A stretch of 64,000 nucleotides of DNA, from NCBI GenBank assembly GCA_015680685.1, contig MNCI01010476.1, positions 257,367 through 321,366 on the forward strand, read 5' to 3'. A program made the position numbers and the translations under genes. The notes under the pieces were generated by a model. The model searched no databases, was not told where the DNA came from, and worked only from the letters and a program-made list of their open reading frames with translations. Of the stretch, positions 12,081 through 23,719 are shown piece by piece. Numbering within the stretch: position 1 is the stretch's first letter; every line of letters begins with the position of its first letter. This DNA is from Gnetum montanum. Taxonomy: Eukaryota > Streptophyta > Gnetopsida > Gnetales > Gnetaceae.

Positions 12081-12560
12081 TCAGTCCACCATGTTATTAG
12101 CATGTAACACTTAGCAAATAAATGTAAGACTCGACATAATATGCAACCCACATAGCAAAAAATAGTTTATTATTACATCTCTATTAGTCCATCAATAAAA
12201 TACATGACATGAGTATATAGCAAAAATGGCCAATAAATGCAAGATTTTCCAATAGTAGGACTACATTAGGACTGCTTAGTCGATGGTGTTTGATGGGGGT
12301 TGAGACTCCTCTTCCTCTTCCTCTACCACTCTGCTAGGGCCTACGACATCGGCTAATGCTTTCTCAAGGAAATGCAAAATAGTGAACTAGTAAGCAAATG
12401 CACAACATGCAAAACTAACATAAAAAGCACAAAATAACAAAAAAAAAAAATAACCTAAGAGGGTCCTACATCCATCTCTAGAGGAAATCTATAAAGGACC
12501 TCATCCAAGTGTTGGAGGATTTCAACCTCTGATAGTCGTGTCTAGTCCTCTTGGCCAAAG
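12081..12560. other. Spacer, no gene seen
   Basis: AT-rich sequence with short homopolymers (a 12 bp A run near 12440) between repeat cluster 1 and the end of the antisense coding relic. The last codons of the antisense frame may extend here, but I cannot follow them. Confidence 0.4.
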
Positions 12561-15500
12561 TCAATACCCACAAGGGTCCTGCCTTTGTCCATGGTGGTTC
12601 ATGCAGGTGGCTCCATAGAAAATGTGACAAAGGAAACCTTTTGTGAGGGCATAGTAATTTGCCTCTTCAAAGACCCACTCACCACTATGTATGAGCAAAT
12701 AGCCCATAAACTCATGTCCCAGTTGTTGCCTCAAGGAACAACTTGTGGCAATAGCATTCAATAGATTCCTCCTTGTATCATTTAAGGTACATGTTTTGTT
12801 CATTCTTGTAGTGGTGCTTGTGGTTCTTCTGAGTCTACCTCCACTAATACACTTTTACACTGTAATCCTTCCAATCTTGATTTTTTCAAGAAAGTAAGTC
12901 CATCTACAACCTGTGCTTGATAATCTCTCTAATGGCCTCATTTTTGCCCTAGATTGTTGACCAATACATGGCATAGTCAAGCTCAGTTGTCCACTAGGTA
13001 CTATCCTCTTGTGTGTGAGTTGCAAGGAAATTGTAATGGGATTATAAGTCCTTCTTCTTAGAGTCCTAGCTTACCACCCTATCTTGGAACTCATGCACTT
13101 GCTTCCACAAGTGCTCATTTATGCACTTGCAAATCCATAACACTTTCACAAATGAAAGCACACACTTACTTGCTACCTCATACATGTGGCAGGGCACTTG
13201 CTACACTTCAGGGAAAAACTCAAGGATGACATCCACCTTAGTTGCCCTACTTGGATCTTAGCAAAGCTTAGAACTTGTTGGCATAAAACAAGAAAAACAA
13301 CACTAGCCATAGACTAAACATCAAATTGGTAAAGGAAAGCATGCAAAATAACATCACAAAGGTACCAAGCTTGGGATCTACCTACTCTAAGTGGATCATC
13401 ATATCCTCAACTAGCCCTTCCATGAACGTGAACTTGTTAGGTGCCTCTACCCATGGCTCCATGTGGTAGGTAGAGGTGGATGCTAGACTACTGGTAGGCA
13501 CATCTGTGGTTGCAATACAACAACACATCTAGCAATAATTAAATAGCCAAATATGTAGGAATAGAAAGATAGCGATGATAGATGGTAATGCAAAGCACAT
13601 GCCTAGTAAGCCCTCATGTGTGAGAGTAGGGGGGTCACCAGCTGCACATCATCAAAGAGGCTATCAAAGTTACCTCCATCAGGGTGAAGTAGTCCCTCCT
13701 CCTCCAATTGTTGAAGGACTTCTATAGCCTCATGTAGCCCTTTCCCTTATGCCTCCCCCTCCTTAGTCTAAGGAGAGACCTCTTTTGCCATTACTTCTAC
13801 CATTACTCCAATAGCCCTCTTATCTTCATTTAACAATTTGCACACATACATAAAAATTAGCATCTTAACACTTAGCGTGACAACTTAGCATAATATAACA
13901 TAGAATAGCATAAAAAACATAAAAATATAAACACATAAAATGCAAAAAATGCATCCAACTTATACTAACCTGTGACATCCATGTGCAAGTGGAAAAACTT
14001 TAGGTGGATCCTCTTGCTGTGTGCTCTTTTGACCTCTTATGTAGTCTCCCTCACTAGATGTGGCCTCTTGATCTTTGCCTTATATGGTCCCACTATATCC
14101 ATGATGTAATGCTCCACCTTGGGCAAATTCTCGGTATCAACCGATGGGGACTCACCTACACTATGACATGAGTAGAGAGATCACCCTAAGTGACCTCTAG
14201 TCATTATGGAAAATGACTCACCAATTACCTTTGGGGGGTCCTGTGCTCATGTGGTAGCAAACATGTGCTTCACCCATGACTTTGAGAGTTCCACGTGATC
14301 ATGCACCATCCATAATCCATCTTGATGAACTACTAGAAGCTCTATAAACCTTTGTAGGTAAGAATGTAGAGTGTACATGAAACCTCACCTAGAGGTTGTG
14401 GCACAACTTGATGATCTCAACACGCAGGCTATTGGCAATGTAAGAGGCCTATTTGTACCTCATGCCCTCCTCTAGCAGATATCTCATCACCCAAGCTTAC
14501 TCCATCTTAAGGATTTTCCCTTAGGAGAGTAGCTTCAGAAATGCATGGGCACAGAAGAGGGGGTAGAGCTCCTAAACCACATGCACCTCCACATTTCTAA
14601 TGAGTATGCCTTTGTGAGATTGAGAGATTCCTAGCCACTCTTTAATCTCACCTCAATGGTCCACCTCTCTATTAGCTTTGTCAATGACCGATGGGCCATC
14701 AAAGGGGAGACCAAAGAGATCAACAAAGAAGTCATCGATGAGGTCAAGGATCACCATCACACCACATACTCGTGGGACAAAGTGATGAGTGTCCTTGCTA
14801 AAGGAATCAATAATAGTGACCATTTTGGCAACAAAAATGCTTGGGCTAAGGGTCAAGAAAAGGTCCATTAGCCCATCCTACATAAGCCTACTGGTCAACT
14901 CCACTGGGGCTTGGTGGCATAACTAATGCTATGCACCCTCAACATCATCATACTTCATGATGAGGATGGCCTTAGTGTAGCCCGTAGCTACCATTGTGAT
15001 GTCTCCTAAAGCAACTACAATTGGAATACAAGCAAAAACAATGTTAGCATTATGTAAAAATGAAAAGTAGGAACACATGACAGAAAAATGATAAATTTCT
15101 TACATGGGACAAAAGGTGTACGTAATGGTGGTGGTGGTATCGATGCCCCCTTGATGCTAGGTACACTATCCATCCACTTCACATCCAACTAGCCATGGGT
15201 CTGACACCCCTCGTAGGCTTTTAAGTATTGACAAGGGTAGTTCATCAAGTTAGATACAATTTGCCCAATCACCCTCACACGAACGCTCTTGTAGGATGAA
15301 AAGTCTTGTAGGGTAGTGCAAGTTAGGTTAAGGGCCCCCTCCTCATCATGTAGGCCATGCTCATCAATGCTAAACTTGGCAACAAACATGAGTAATTAAT
15401 ACCTTAGTATGAGCCAATAGCCAAAGCAATAATGCAAAAATCATAGGGTCACTTACCCTCTAGCATAGTACACCATCCTAGGTGGGTTTTGAAATAGGGT

Positions 15501-16026
15501 ATGCACATGCCAAGAAATAAAGAGGATGTTTCTCTTGCTATAACAATTGAATTTTGGCATCTCCCAAATCTTGGACAAAGGGCTAACATCCTTAGGACCT
15601 TAGCCTGAACCCCCTACTTTGCCATCACTAGTAGTGGGCTCATCAAACATGAACCTCAAAATGTTTTAGTTTGCCCCAGGCAGTAATGTCTATGTGATGA
15701 TACTAGTAGCTTCTGCCACTAAGTGTGACCACATCATCATACTAAAGTGTTGAAGTAGGAATTCCAAGAACTTGCATGCTCCTAGCTGGAACCATATTGC
15801 CTGATAACCCACATGCATGTCTGGGGTAGGCATGTTGGGAACAAGCTTGCTTATATAGCAGAGGATGCCAACAAGCTTCATAATGATGAGGATTGGCTTC
15901 AATAATACCATTGCAAAAGTAACATAAAAAAGCATTAGTAAAGTTAACATATGGTAGCATACTTGGTAGATAATATATCCTTAGGATCCCTTGTGAGCCC
16001 CATGGGCATAGGATGTCAGTACACAC
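12561..16026 (-). pseudogene. Long antisense ORF relic inside the Tat element (function not recognised)
   Basis: Several collinear minus-strand reading frames interrupted mostly by TAG/TAA, which look like decayed Gln codons, suggest one former protein of up to about 1,100 residues. From N- to C-terminus I see: an FCP1/NIF-like stretch (15453-15950); a frame with VRVRVIGQIVSNLMNYPCQY (15189-15389); a frame with VTIIDSFSKDTHHFVP and VDLFGLPFDGPSVIDKANRE (14653-14868), which faintly recalls an integrase core; and a helical, charged C-terminal part (about 12561-13260) with CVLSFVKVLWICKCINEHLW. Antisense ORFs are known in Tat/Ogre elements, but usually between integrase and the 3' LTR, not between protease and RT. 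The whole protein is not assigned. Confidence 0.5.
15453..15950 (-). pseudogene. FCP1/NIF phosphatase-like domain relic (part of the antisense ORF)
   Basis: One continuous frame of 166 codons (three internal stops in coding position) carries, in order: KLVGILCYISKLVPNMP; KFLEFLLQHFSMMMWSHLVA; FMFDEPTTSDG; GPKDVSPLSKIWE; and RNILFISWHVHTLFQNPPRM. Order and spacing match FCP1/NIF (HAD-type) phosphatases: the FLEF..F....WS strand, a WD-like strand, the KDL..LWE helix, then the LIDD....NPP motif. The DxDG catalytic motif is not visible and the DD of LIDD reads SW, so even if related it would be catalytically dead. Assigned by eye from motif order; chance similarity is possible. Confidence 0.42.
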
Positions 16027-17963
16027 ATTTGATGTGCTTGGTACTCATTAGGGTACAACACTAATGTAGCATTAGCTTTCTATGTTACATTTGCATGTTT
16101 TGCATTGTCTTGGTTTGCATGTTTTAGCAATTTGGCACATTCAATTTCCAAGTTTGGAATTTTGGCAAAGCTTTGGTACACTTTGCATTTTATTTCACAT
16201 GTGGAATTCTAATACTTTGCATTCTCACACTTAGCATTTTTCATGTTTAGCATTTTATTTTTGCACTTACTAAATTCTTTAAATTTTTTCTACCTCTAGG
16301 AAATGCAACCTAGGATACTTGAAAAAATTCAAACTCTTGGTTACCCCTCTAGAGTGTAACCTAGGTAAATGTCAAAAAAATAATTCTAACTATTAGCTAT
16401 GCTCCCTAGAGAGCGTAGCACCTTAAAATCATGAATTTCTTTTCTAACTATGAAAAAATTAACAAAAAAAATTCTAATAGCTAGGAGCGTAGCCCCAAAA
16501 CACCAAAAAATTGCAAAAAAAAAAAAAAAAAAAAACTCCTACCATGACCATCTACACCATGTACCACCCACTAGAACACCTATCATGGTCATGGCCCTAG
16601 TGGCCATCCCCTCTCGCCTCACTACGCTTTGGCGCTTTACACCTCCCAACCCTTGCTGCATCCTAAGGCATCCTCTACCCCATTGTATTCTCATGTGTCC
16701 CTGATCCTTACAATACCTTTCCCTCGCCTTACCCTTACTTCACTCCGTTGTGCACCACATAAAAAAAATAGACAAAATGTAGAAATATGGCAAGGAATAA
16801 TCCCTCTGCCACGAACCCACCATTGCAAGCCCATGATCCTCATCCTTGCCTCTTTCCCCCCCTACGTCATGGCTCCATAAAGTAAATAGAACAAAACATC
16901 GTAAGAATTCCTTGGTTAAAACCTACACCTAGGGTTACCTCCAAACCCCTATCATGCATCTCTTTTTGCCAAAAAAGGGAGAAAATAGTTTTTAATAGTC
17001 TCATCCTTAGGCCATGTGGATGGTGGTTCTTGACAATCGTTGCCCCAAAATCCATGGCCCCTTGCCCCACATAGTCATAGAACCCCTTTTAAAAAGAGGA
17101 GGTAAGCACAAAACAAAAAAAAATGAAACCTTTGCTTCTACACACAGCCATCTAACCCTACCACCATGATAGGCCAAGAGGCCAACCCCTTGGCTGTGCC
17201 CCAATCACCCATGCCCATGTATTGGATGCATAAAGCAAAAGAAGAGAAAAACACATATAAGTTAAAACCCTCTTTGATTCCTACACTCTCTCCCTAGTCG
17301 TGTGGTCCAAACGACCATGACGATGGTAGTCCTTGCCAGTGTAGGGATGCTAACACAGGACAATGCCCCGAACAAGCCTTAACACAAGTGCAAGAAATGG
17401 TGAAATATAAAGGAAACTATGCAAGGGTGGAGTGTAGCAAAGTACCTAGAAGACGGTGGCTCCCTCCATTTCGCCACACATGCCAAAGGTAGATGTCTTA
17501 GCACTTACTCTCCCTCATCCACGTTGACTAGGCCTAGGTGTTGATGTTCACTTTGATACATCATTGTTAGCTGCTACACTCTAGCTGCTATGCTCTAGTC
17601 GCTACACTCTGGCTACCACTTCTCCCTCTAACCTTGCTATGCTCAGTAACTTCTCATTTTAACTCTTAAAATGATAGTTTACCCTTAGTGAAAATGTGCA
17701 TATATATTTTCCCAGGGTAATTAGATGTGCTACCTATTGAGACGATGCTTCATACTTAGGCAAATCTTCCCAAATTTTTGTGGAGCATACCAAGGGATCA
17801 AGCGTAGCAATTAGAGTTAGAAAACAATTTTGAACTTTTTTTAGTAGTCTCTAGACTTAGAGAATTTTCCAAATTTTCTTAATTTTCCTGTGAATGCCTA
17901 GACCAACCCCACATTCCAAGCCTTCTTTTCCTTGCCTAAGCTAGTGCATCTTGAAGAATCAAT
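16027..17963. other. Spacer, no gene seen
   Basis: Low-complexity sequence: a 21 bp A run (16515-16535), and short copies of the GAGCGTAGC / CTACACTCT motif that also fills the Tat LTR (16370-16500, 17560-17640). Several open frames on both strands (16450-17204) have no recognisable content. Confidence 0.5.
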
Positions 17964-18078
17964 GATCCACTAAGACCTTAAACTAGCAATCAATGGTCCA
18001 CTAAGACCTTAAATTAGCAATCAATGGTTTGCTAAGACCTTAAACTAGCAAACCCATGGCCTGCTGAGGCCCAAAACC
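17964..18078 (+). repeat. 31-32 bp tandem repeat, cluster 2
   Basis: Units at 17964-17995, 17996-18026 and 18027-18058 plus a partial copy share CTAAGACCTTAAACTAGCAA. The motif is related to cluster 1 (11820-12080) and cluster 3 (21740-22200). Confidence 0.8.
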
Positions 18079-18232
18079 AACTTACGCATTTGCTTTTATA
18101 ATATCACATTTGCACACTTAAGAAACTTTCATTGCATCAATTTCCCTATTTTATGCATTTTGACTCCATTAAGATAAGTGCAGCTTGATGTTCTTTCTAG
18201 TTATTTTGTAGGATTCTTAGCAAGATTACAAC

Positions 18233-19528
18233 ATGAGCACATACAAGCATCTTCACTCACCTCTAGTACTCACTGAATCCCATGGAAACCTCATGCGATG
18301 CATTGATACTGAATGCTTAGACTTTGAGCCCATGGCCTATGATGAACACATAACATCTGTAGAGGCACAACTAGATTAGCCAGACCATCTAGTTAAAGCT
18401 TTAGATTTAGAGGTAGGTGATGTCATTGAGGATTCCCTCATTGAAGTCCTTATAGAAACACTTAGTGGCAAGGCAAAGACACTAAAACTTAGTTACTTGT
18501 TAAAGCCTCAACACACCTAGAACATCGCCAAGGTACTCAACAATAACATTAAGGTGTTTGCATGGTCTTGTGAAGACATGACAGGCCTAGATCCTTGCAT
18601 AGTATAGCACAATATAATTCTCAATCCTTGCATAAAACCAGTTAAGCAGAAAGTTCGCAAGGATAGGCTTGAGGTGGTGTTGGTAGCCCATGATGAAGTC
18701 ACCAAGCTCTATAATGCTAGTTTCATCTAAGTCATTGGCTACGTAGACTAGGTCTCCAACATTGTGGTTGGACCCAAGAAAAACATAAGTATATGCATTT
18801 GCATAAACTTATGAGACCTAAACAAGGTAACCATTAAAGATGATTTCTTGTTGCCTAGTATTGATCAACTGGTCGATACCATAGTTGGCCATGCCTTGTT
18901 GTCCTTTATGGATGGGTTTTCTCATTACAACTAGATTCAGATCAACCTAGAGCAATAACTCAGTACTACCTTTATGACCCCTTGGGGTACGTTATGCTAT
19001 ACAATGATGCCTTTCAGACTAAAGAACGTAGGAGAAACCTATCAATGCATCATGACATACATTTTCAGTGATTATTTGCTAGATTTTCTTAATGATTACA
19101 TTGATGACATAGTAGTTAAGCCCAAGATGGCACATGATGACACAGATGACTTAGACCATGTACTTAAACATTACCTAAGACATGACCTTAGATTGAATCC
19201 TAAGAAGTGTGTCTTCGGTGTCAAAATAGGTCACATGCTAGGTTTTTTAGTATTAGAAGTAGGAATACATGTAGAACCTGATAAGGTCAAGGCCATCATC
19301 AATTTAGCACCATTGGCTAACCTTAAGGAGCTACATGGGTTACAAGGTAGATTGCAATTCATTCGCAAGTTTATCGCATGGTTAACTGACAAGTTGCAAC
19401 CAATGCAACACTTACTCAAAATGGGGGTCCACTTTGAGTGGAAAGCTCAATGCCAAGTGGCATTTGATAATCTTAAACAGGAGCTGGCTCAACTTCCAAT
19501 AGTCTACCCTCTGCAAGCAAGGAGATAA
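18233..19528 (+). pseudogene. pol: Tat reverse transcriptase, decayed
   Basis: RNA-dependent DNA polymerase of the element. The module starts near the ATG at 18233 (MSTYKHLHSPLVL), directly after a pyrimidine-rich stretch ending in TAG. Conserved blocks in order: ICINLxDLNKVTIKDDFLLP, DGFSHYN, TPWGTLCYTMMPFRLKN, the catalytic FLNDYIDDIVVKPK (about 19090-19130), LNPKKCVFGV, and LKELHGLQGRLQFIRKFI. The YIDD box is intact. The last 184 residues (18974-19528) form one open frame; upstream the same frame has about eight TAG/TAA/TGA stops at probable Gln, Arg or Trp codons. Confidence 0.85.
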
Positions 19529-20525
19529 ACCATTCTACATCTACCTTGCAACCTTTGACATGTCCAATGCCTCTCTACTTTGCCAAAACCAAGAAGATGA
19601 CTTAGAGGTCCATGTATACTAACTAAGCCATGTGTTAGTGGCCCATGAAGTAAAATACAATGATGTGGAGAAGAACTACCTTACCTTAGTCTTTGCACTT
19701 AAGAAGTGAAGGCACTATCTTTTTCATAGCTAGGTAAACATCATTTGCAAAAGTAATGTACTCTGGGCAATCACCACAAACATTTACAAAATTAGTTGAA
19801 TTACATGATGGAAAGTAATAACTATAGAGTTTGACCTAAATTACGTATTACAAGCATCAACTAAAGGTCAAGCAATAGCCACACAACTAATGACTTCACC
19901 AAGAAACAATCAAGCAATAATATATTCAGAATTTCCAGATGAGCATGTGAGCAGTATAGGCCAGGTGCCTGCTAATGTTAAGGCAATCTTACACTTTGAT
20001 GATGCTTCAACCTCTCAAGAGGGTAGTGCCATTTCCATAATCATGTTTCCCTCTAGGGAGATCTGACCCTTTTCTTATCATTTTGCATCCCCTTGCACTA
20101 ATAATGTAGCAGAGTACGAAGGCCTCCTCAGGGGTATCTTAGTAGCATGTGACCTAGGACTTCAAAACCTAGTGATTTGAGGTGATTCGTAGTTAGTTGT
20201 TAACTAAGTTAAAAAGGTTTACACTTGAAAATCATAACATTTACAATCTTACTATGACTTGGTGAATCACTTGCTCAAACAATTTGCAACCGTAGAAATC
20301 CAACACATTCCCTGCAACGAGAAGACCATTGCCGATGCATTAACTACATTAGCCTTAAGCATTGCACCTAACATGTTTAGTGCCTTGCCTACTTCAGTAA
20401 TGGGATGCACCAAGCCTATCATACAAACAAATGATATTGCATTTGTAGCCATAAGAAGCACAACTCATGCAGTAGAATGGTATGACGACATTAAGGTGTA
20501 CCTTCAACAGGGTGAGCCTCCATAG
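19529..20525 (+). pseudogene. pol: Tat RNase H plus second (archaeal-like) RNase H, decayed
   Basis: The first RNase H follows RT (FYIYLATFDMSNASLLCQ, then KNYLTLVFALKK and RHYLF). It would degrade the RNA template during reverse transcription. A second RNase H follows at about 19990-20400: FDDASTSQEGSA, then AEYEGLLRGILVACDLGLQN, GDSxLVVN and VEIQHIPCNEKTIADALT. This second domain, acquired by the Tat/Ogre lineage, is the main basis for the lineage call. Its acidic residues (Asp in FDDAS, Glu in AEYEG, Asp in GDS, Asp in ADAL) are still visible, but the frame carries several stops. Confidence 0.82.
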
Positions 20526-21720
20526 CATTTAATCATTGCCTAAAAGGATGTAATGTGAAAATGGTCATGGTAGATTGTCATGATGGGTGATAGCATGCTC
20601 TGTTGCAGATCCTACAATGGCATATTGTTAACTTGTGTTAGCAATAGCGAAGTGAAAATGATCAATGATCAAGTCCACGAGGGACTCTGTGGAGGCCACA
20701 TAACACCCACAGTGATGGTGGCAAAAATTAGATGCTTAGGCTACTATTGGCCTTACATGGAGCGTAATTGCGTCTCCAAGGTCAAGACATGTAATGTGTG
20801 TCAATGGCATGGAAACTTAATGCATATGCCACCCACTATACTACACACCACATAGATCACATGAGCATTCCAATGTTGGTGGTTGGATATCATAAGACCT
20901 ATCATGCCTAAGTATTCTACAGGACATAGCTTCATCATAACTACAACTAAATACTTTACCAAGTGGGTTGAAGCTATTTTTCCTTAGAAAAATGACATTA
21001 CAACAAGTTTGTAAATTCATCCTTGAAGACATTGTGACTTGATTTGGTCTACCCATAACTATAGTCCTGGACAATAGGCCATAGTTTAGTAGTGTAGAAA
21101 CCAAAGACTTCTATGAATACTTTGGCATCAAAAATTCTTTTTTCTTGCCATACTATCCATAGGTGAATGGCTAAGTGAGGTTTACAAATAAGGTCATTTT
21201 CAACATTTTGAAAAGAATGCTTAGCAACAACAAACAATGATGGCATGAGCAGCTAGTCTATGCACTATGGGCCTACCACACAACATGTAGAACAGTGATA
21301 AGTAAGATGCCATATAGCTTTTTATATGGGTTTAAAGTGATTCTACCTCTTGAATTGGAAGTCTCATTGCTCTATGTGATCCTCTCAAGCTTCATTAGTG
21401 AGGCTTAGAACAATGAGTTTAGAATCATTGACCTCAACTCTATAAAGGAGGAGTGTATGCAAACACTTGATTGCATTGAATGATACTAAGAAAAGCAATG
21501 GCAAAAGCACTACCACAATTGGCACCAATGCTAGATTAGGAGAGGGGACTTAGTTTTCAAGGCCATTTGTCAACCCACAGATAAATTCTCAGCCAACTGG
21601 GAAGGGCCTTTCTTGGTCACCAAGGCCTATGATAGTGGAGCATTTACGCTTGTTGACCTAGATAGTAATGAGTTTGCTAATCTAATCAACCATTGGTACT
21701 TGAAGCCTTACTACAACTAA
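20526..21720 (+). pseudogene. pol: Tat integrase, decayed
   Basis: Integrase of the element. The HHCC zinc-binding domain is recognisable at about 20670-20810 (HEGLCGGHITPTVMVAKIRC, YYWPYMERNC, CNVCQWHGN). The core follows with stops: WWLDIIRPIMP and TKYFTKWVEAIFP (about 20880-20985), then a YPQ-like block near 21150. The C-terminal part includes WEGPFLVTKAYDSGAFTL and HWYLKPYY (about 21600-21720). Many frame changes; not functional. Confidence 0.75.
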
Positions 21721-21833
21721 AATGTAGTGCCACATCAATAAAAGCAAGGTAAGCATGCATCTACTATGATATTAAACTCACACATAGCATTCACTATGAT
21801 GTTAAACTGGCACATAATGTCTACTATGACATN

Positions 21834-22119
21834 GTATATGATGGATGTTGTGCTAGTTTAATGTCATAGCAAACTATGGTGTGGATGCTAATTTAGTGTC
21901 ATAGAGCATTTTCTGCGACATAAAACTAGCATAGATCATCCTTGGGCCATAACATTAAATTGGCATCCATAGCACTTATTTGCTATGATGTTAAACTGGC
22001 ACAACATAGTCCGTTATGGCTGTAAACTGATGCCCCATTGTCCTTGGACTATGACACTAAATTAGCATCCACACCATAGTTTGCTATGACATTAAACTAG
22101 CACAACATCCATCATATAC
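21834..22119. repeat. Perfect 71 bp inverted repeat with 144 bp loop
   Basis: 21834-21904 is the exact reverse complement of 22049-22119 by letter-by-letter comparison. The left arm begins at the base right after the single N (21833), and identity stops there. The arms and loop consist of the TTAAACTAGCA-type motif (cluster 3), which also occurs outside the arms. Such perfection inside a heavily decayed element is surprising; either a recent event or an assembly join. Confidence 0.9.
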
Positions 22120-23704
22120 TACAATGTTAAACTAGCATATAGTATTTTGATAGGAATATAAACTAGCACATCATGGTTTTTTAGGACCTTAAATTGGGTT
22201 TGCAATTTAACACACATAGTTGTATAGATAAGTGAGTAACAATACTTCCAACTCCACATCATCTTCCCATACCTCATGGGTAGGGTGGGGACTCTGTAGT
22301 CCCAAAATTGATTGCCTATCATCAGAAGCCTTTGGACACTTGTAGCATCACCATCCATTAGCATTTTGCTAACCTTCAGGATTCACCCTTGGACATTTTG
22401 TTGATCCTTCAGAGCTCCTACCACAGTCACCAGTGTTGCTAGCCCTAGGCTATACTAGCAGCATTACCAACCTTGGGTATTTCATTATTACTTGGAGCTC
22501 TCATCATTAGCACAACTATATGGAGCAATGGTAGCATTAGGGCCTTGATCTTCCAACTCATTCTATTGGTCTCCTACCATTACTTAGGCACTTACCTCCA
22601 GTGTGGCTATTGGAGCTTTTGCAGCCTTCTGGCTCTAGCACCTTTACTGGCCTACTTTCTTTGGCACTGTAAGGCCTTGCAACTGGTCCAACACTTGCAC
22701 CTCCCTCACAATCAGTAGTTTGCTCCCATCTCATGTTGTGTGGTTGTTTTCTTATTTTCTTTGTGTTTTGTTTGCAAGATGAAGCTCCGAAGGCGATCAT
22801 TCAAAGACACGTTTCATTGCAGTAGCAACTCACCACATTGCTTTGATGTGCTTGGTCAAACTCACCAAGCCACTCATGAATGCACATCCCTATTACCTTG
22901 CTATAGCCTACTTACATTTACCCCTTTACCTTACATTCTTCTACCTTCCCTACAAGCTTCTCTGATTCACATGGCATCCTTCTTTCAATTGACTACAGAA
23001 CCCATGATGGATGTAACACAACTCGTCCCATGGAGAGCGTCTATGGGTTGGTGAAAGCCCAAGCGAATGTAACACAACTCATCCCAAGGAGAAAACACCT
23101 GTCCTATAGACATGACATGGTTGCCTCTAAGCAAAGCCCATTAAGTGGCATGCAGTCCATTCCATGTTAAGCATCTTGTAGCTAGCATTTCACAAAGAAA
23201 AGAGAAAAAAGCAAAAGAAAAAAGCATAAAACTTAATAAAAATAAAAGCAAAGGAGGGTAAAACATGTCCCTAAGTAGAATTTAGCAAAGCTACAATTGC
23301 ACAGCTGATCCAACCCTAAATTCACATTGACCTTTTCATAAGCACTCTGATGAGAGGTCAACATGTTAGGGGTAAGCCATTTTGGTGCTATGGATGATGG
23401 CTCTCTCACAAGCATTCTGATGAGAGATCATCATTTTGGCAACAAGCCACCATGGTGACATGATCATGATTAGTCATGCTAACTTTGCATCTTTCAACAT
23501 GATACATTGTTTACATCTCATTTCTCCCTTGCTATCCTAAGCCAATTCCCTACATTCATTACATTCAACATACCATTACCTTTAGCACTCTCAAGCTCAG
23601 TGAAATGCCATCAAACCAGGTATTGATGAGTGATGTTGCTACCATGTTTGTTGTGGTGTTTAGGTTCTTTGTCAATGTCTCTTGGGCCACTCCTCCAGAC
23701 ATCA
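22120..23704. other. Tat 3' spacer, no gene seen
   Basis: Between integrase and the polypurine run. Short open frames on both strands have no family motif. A repeated phrase around GCATTCTGATGAGAG (about 23345 and 23412) and a repeat around AATGTAACACAACTC (about 23010 and 23065) suggest local duplication. An antisense ORF, expected here in typical Tat elements, is not visible. Confidence 0.5.
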
Positions 23705-23705
23705 A

Positions 23706-23717
23706 CAAAGAAGGGCC
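23706..23717 (+). other. Polypurine tract (Tat element)
   Basis: CAAAGAAGGGCC lies 2 bp before the 3' LTR start (TGAAAC at 23720). The equivalent position before the 5' LTR has no such run, as expected. It would prime plus-strand DNA synthesis. Confidence 0.65.
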
Positions 23718-23719
23718 AA

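Noticed and set aside
14653-14868. Integrase-like phrase (VTIIDSFSKDTHHFVP) in the antisense relic
   Set aside because: A single phrase without the zinc-binding domain or other catalytic blocks is too weak to call an integrase; noted only in the ORF entry.
14656-14871. Plus-strand open frame of 71 codons inside the Tat spacer
   Set aside because: It is the mirror of the minus-strand frame at 14653-14868, which fits a collinear antisense coding relic; the plus frame has no family motif.
16515-16535. A run of 21 bp as a retrogene poly(A) tail for the antisense module
   Set aside because: It would be a poly(T) on the coding strand and lies at the 5' side of the antisense frame, so it cannot be its tail.
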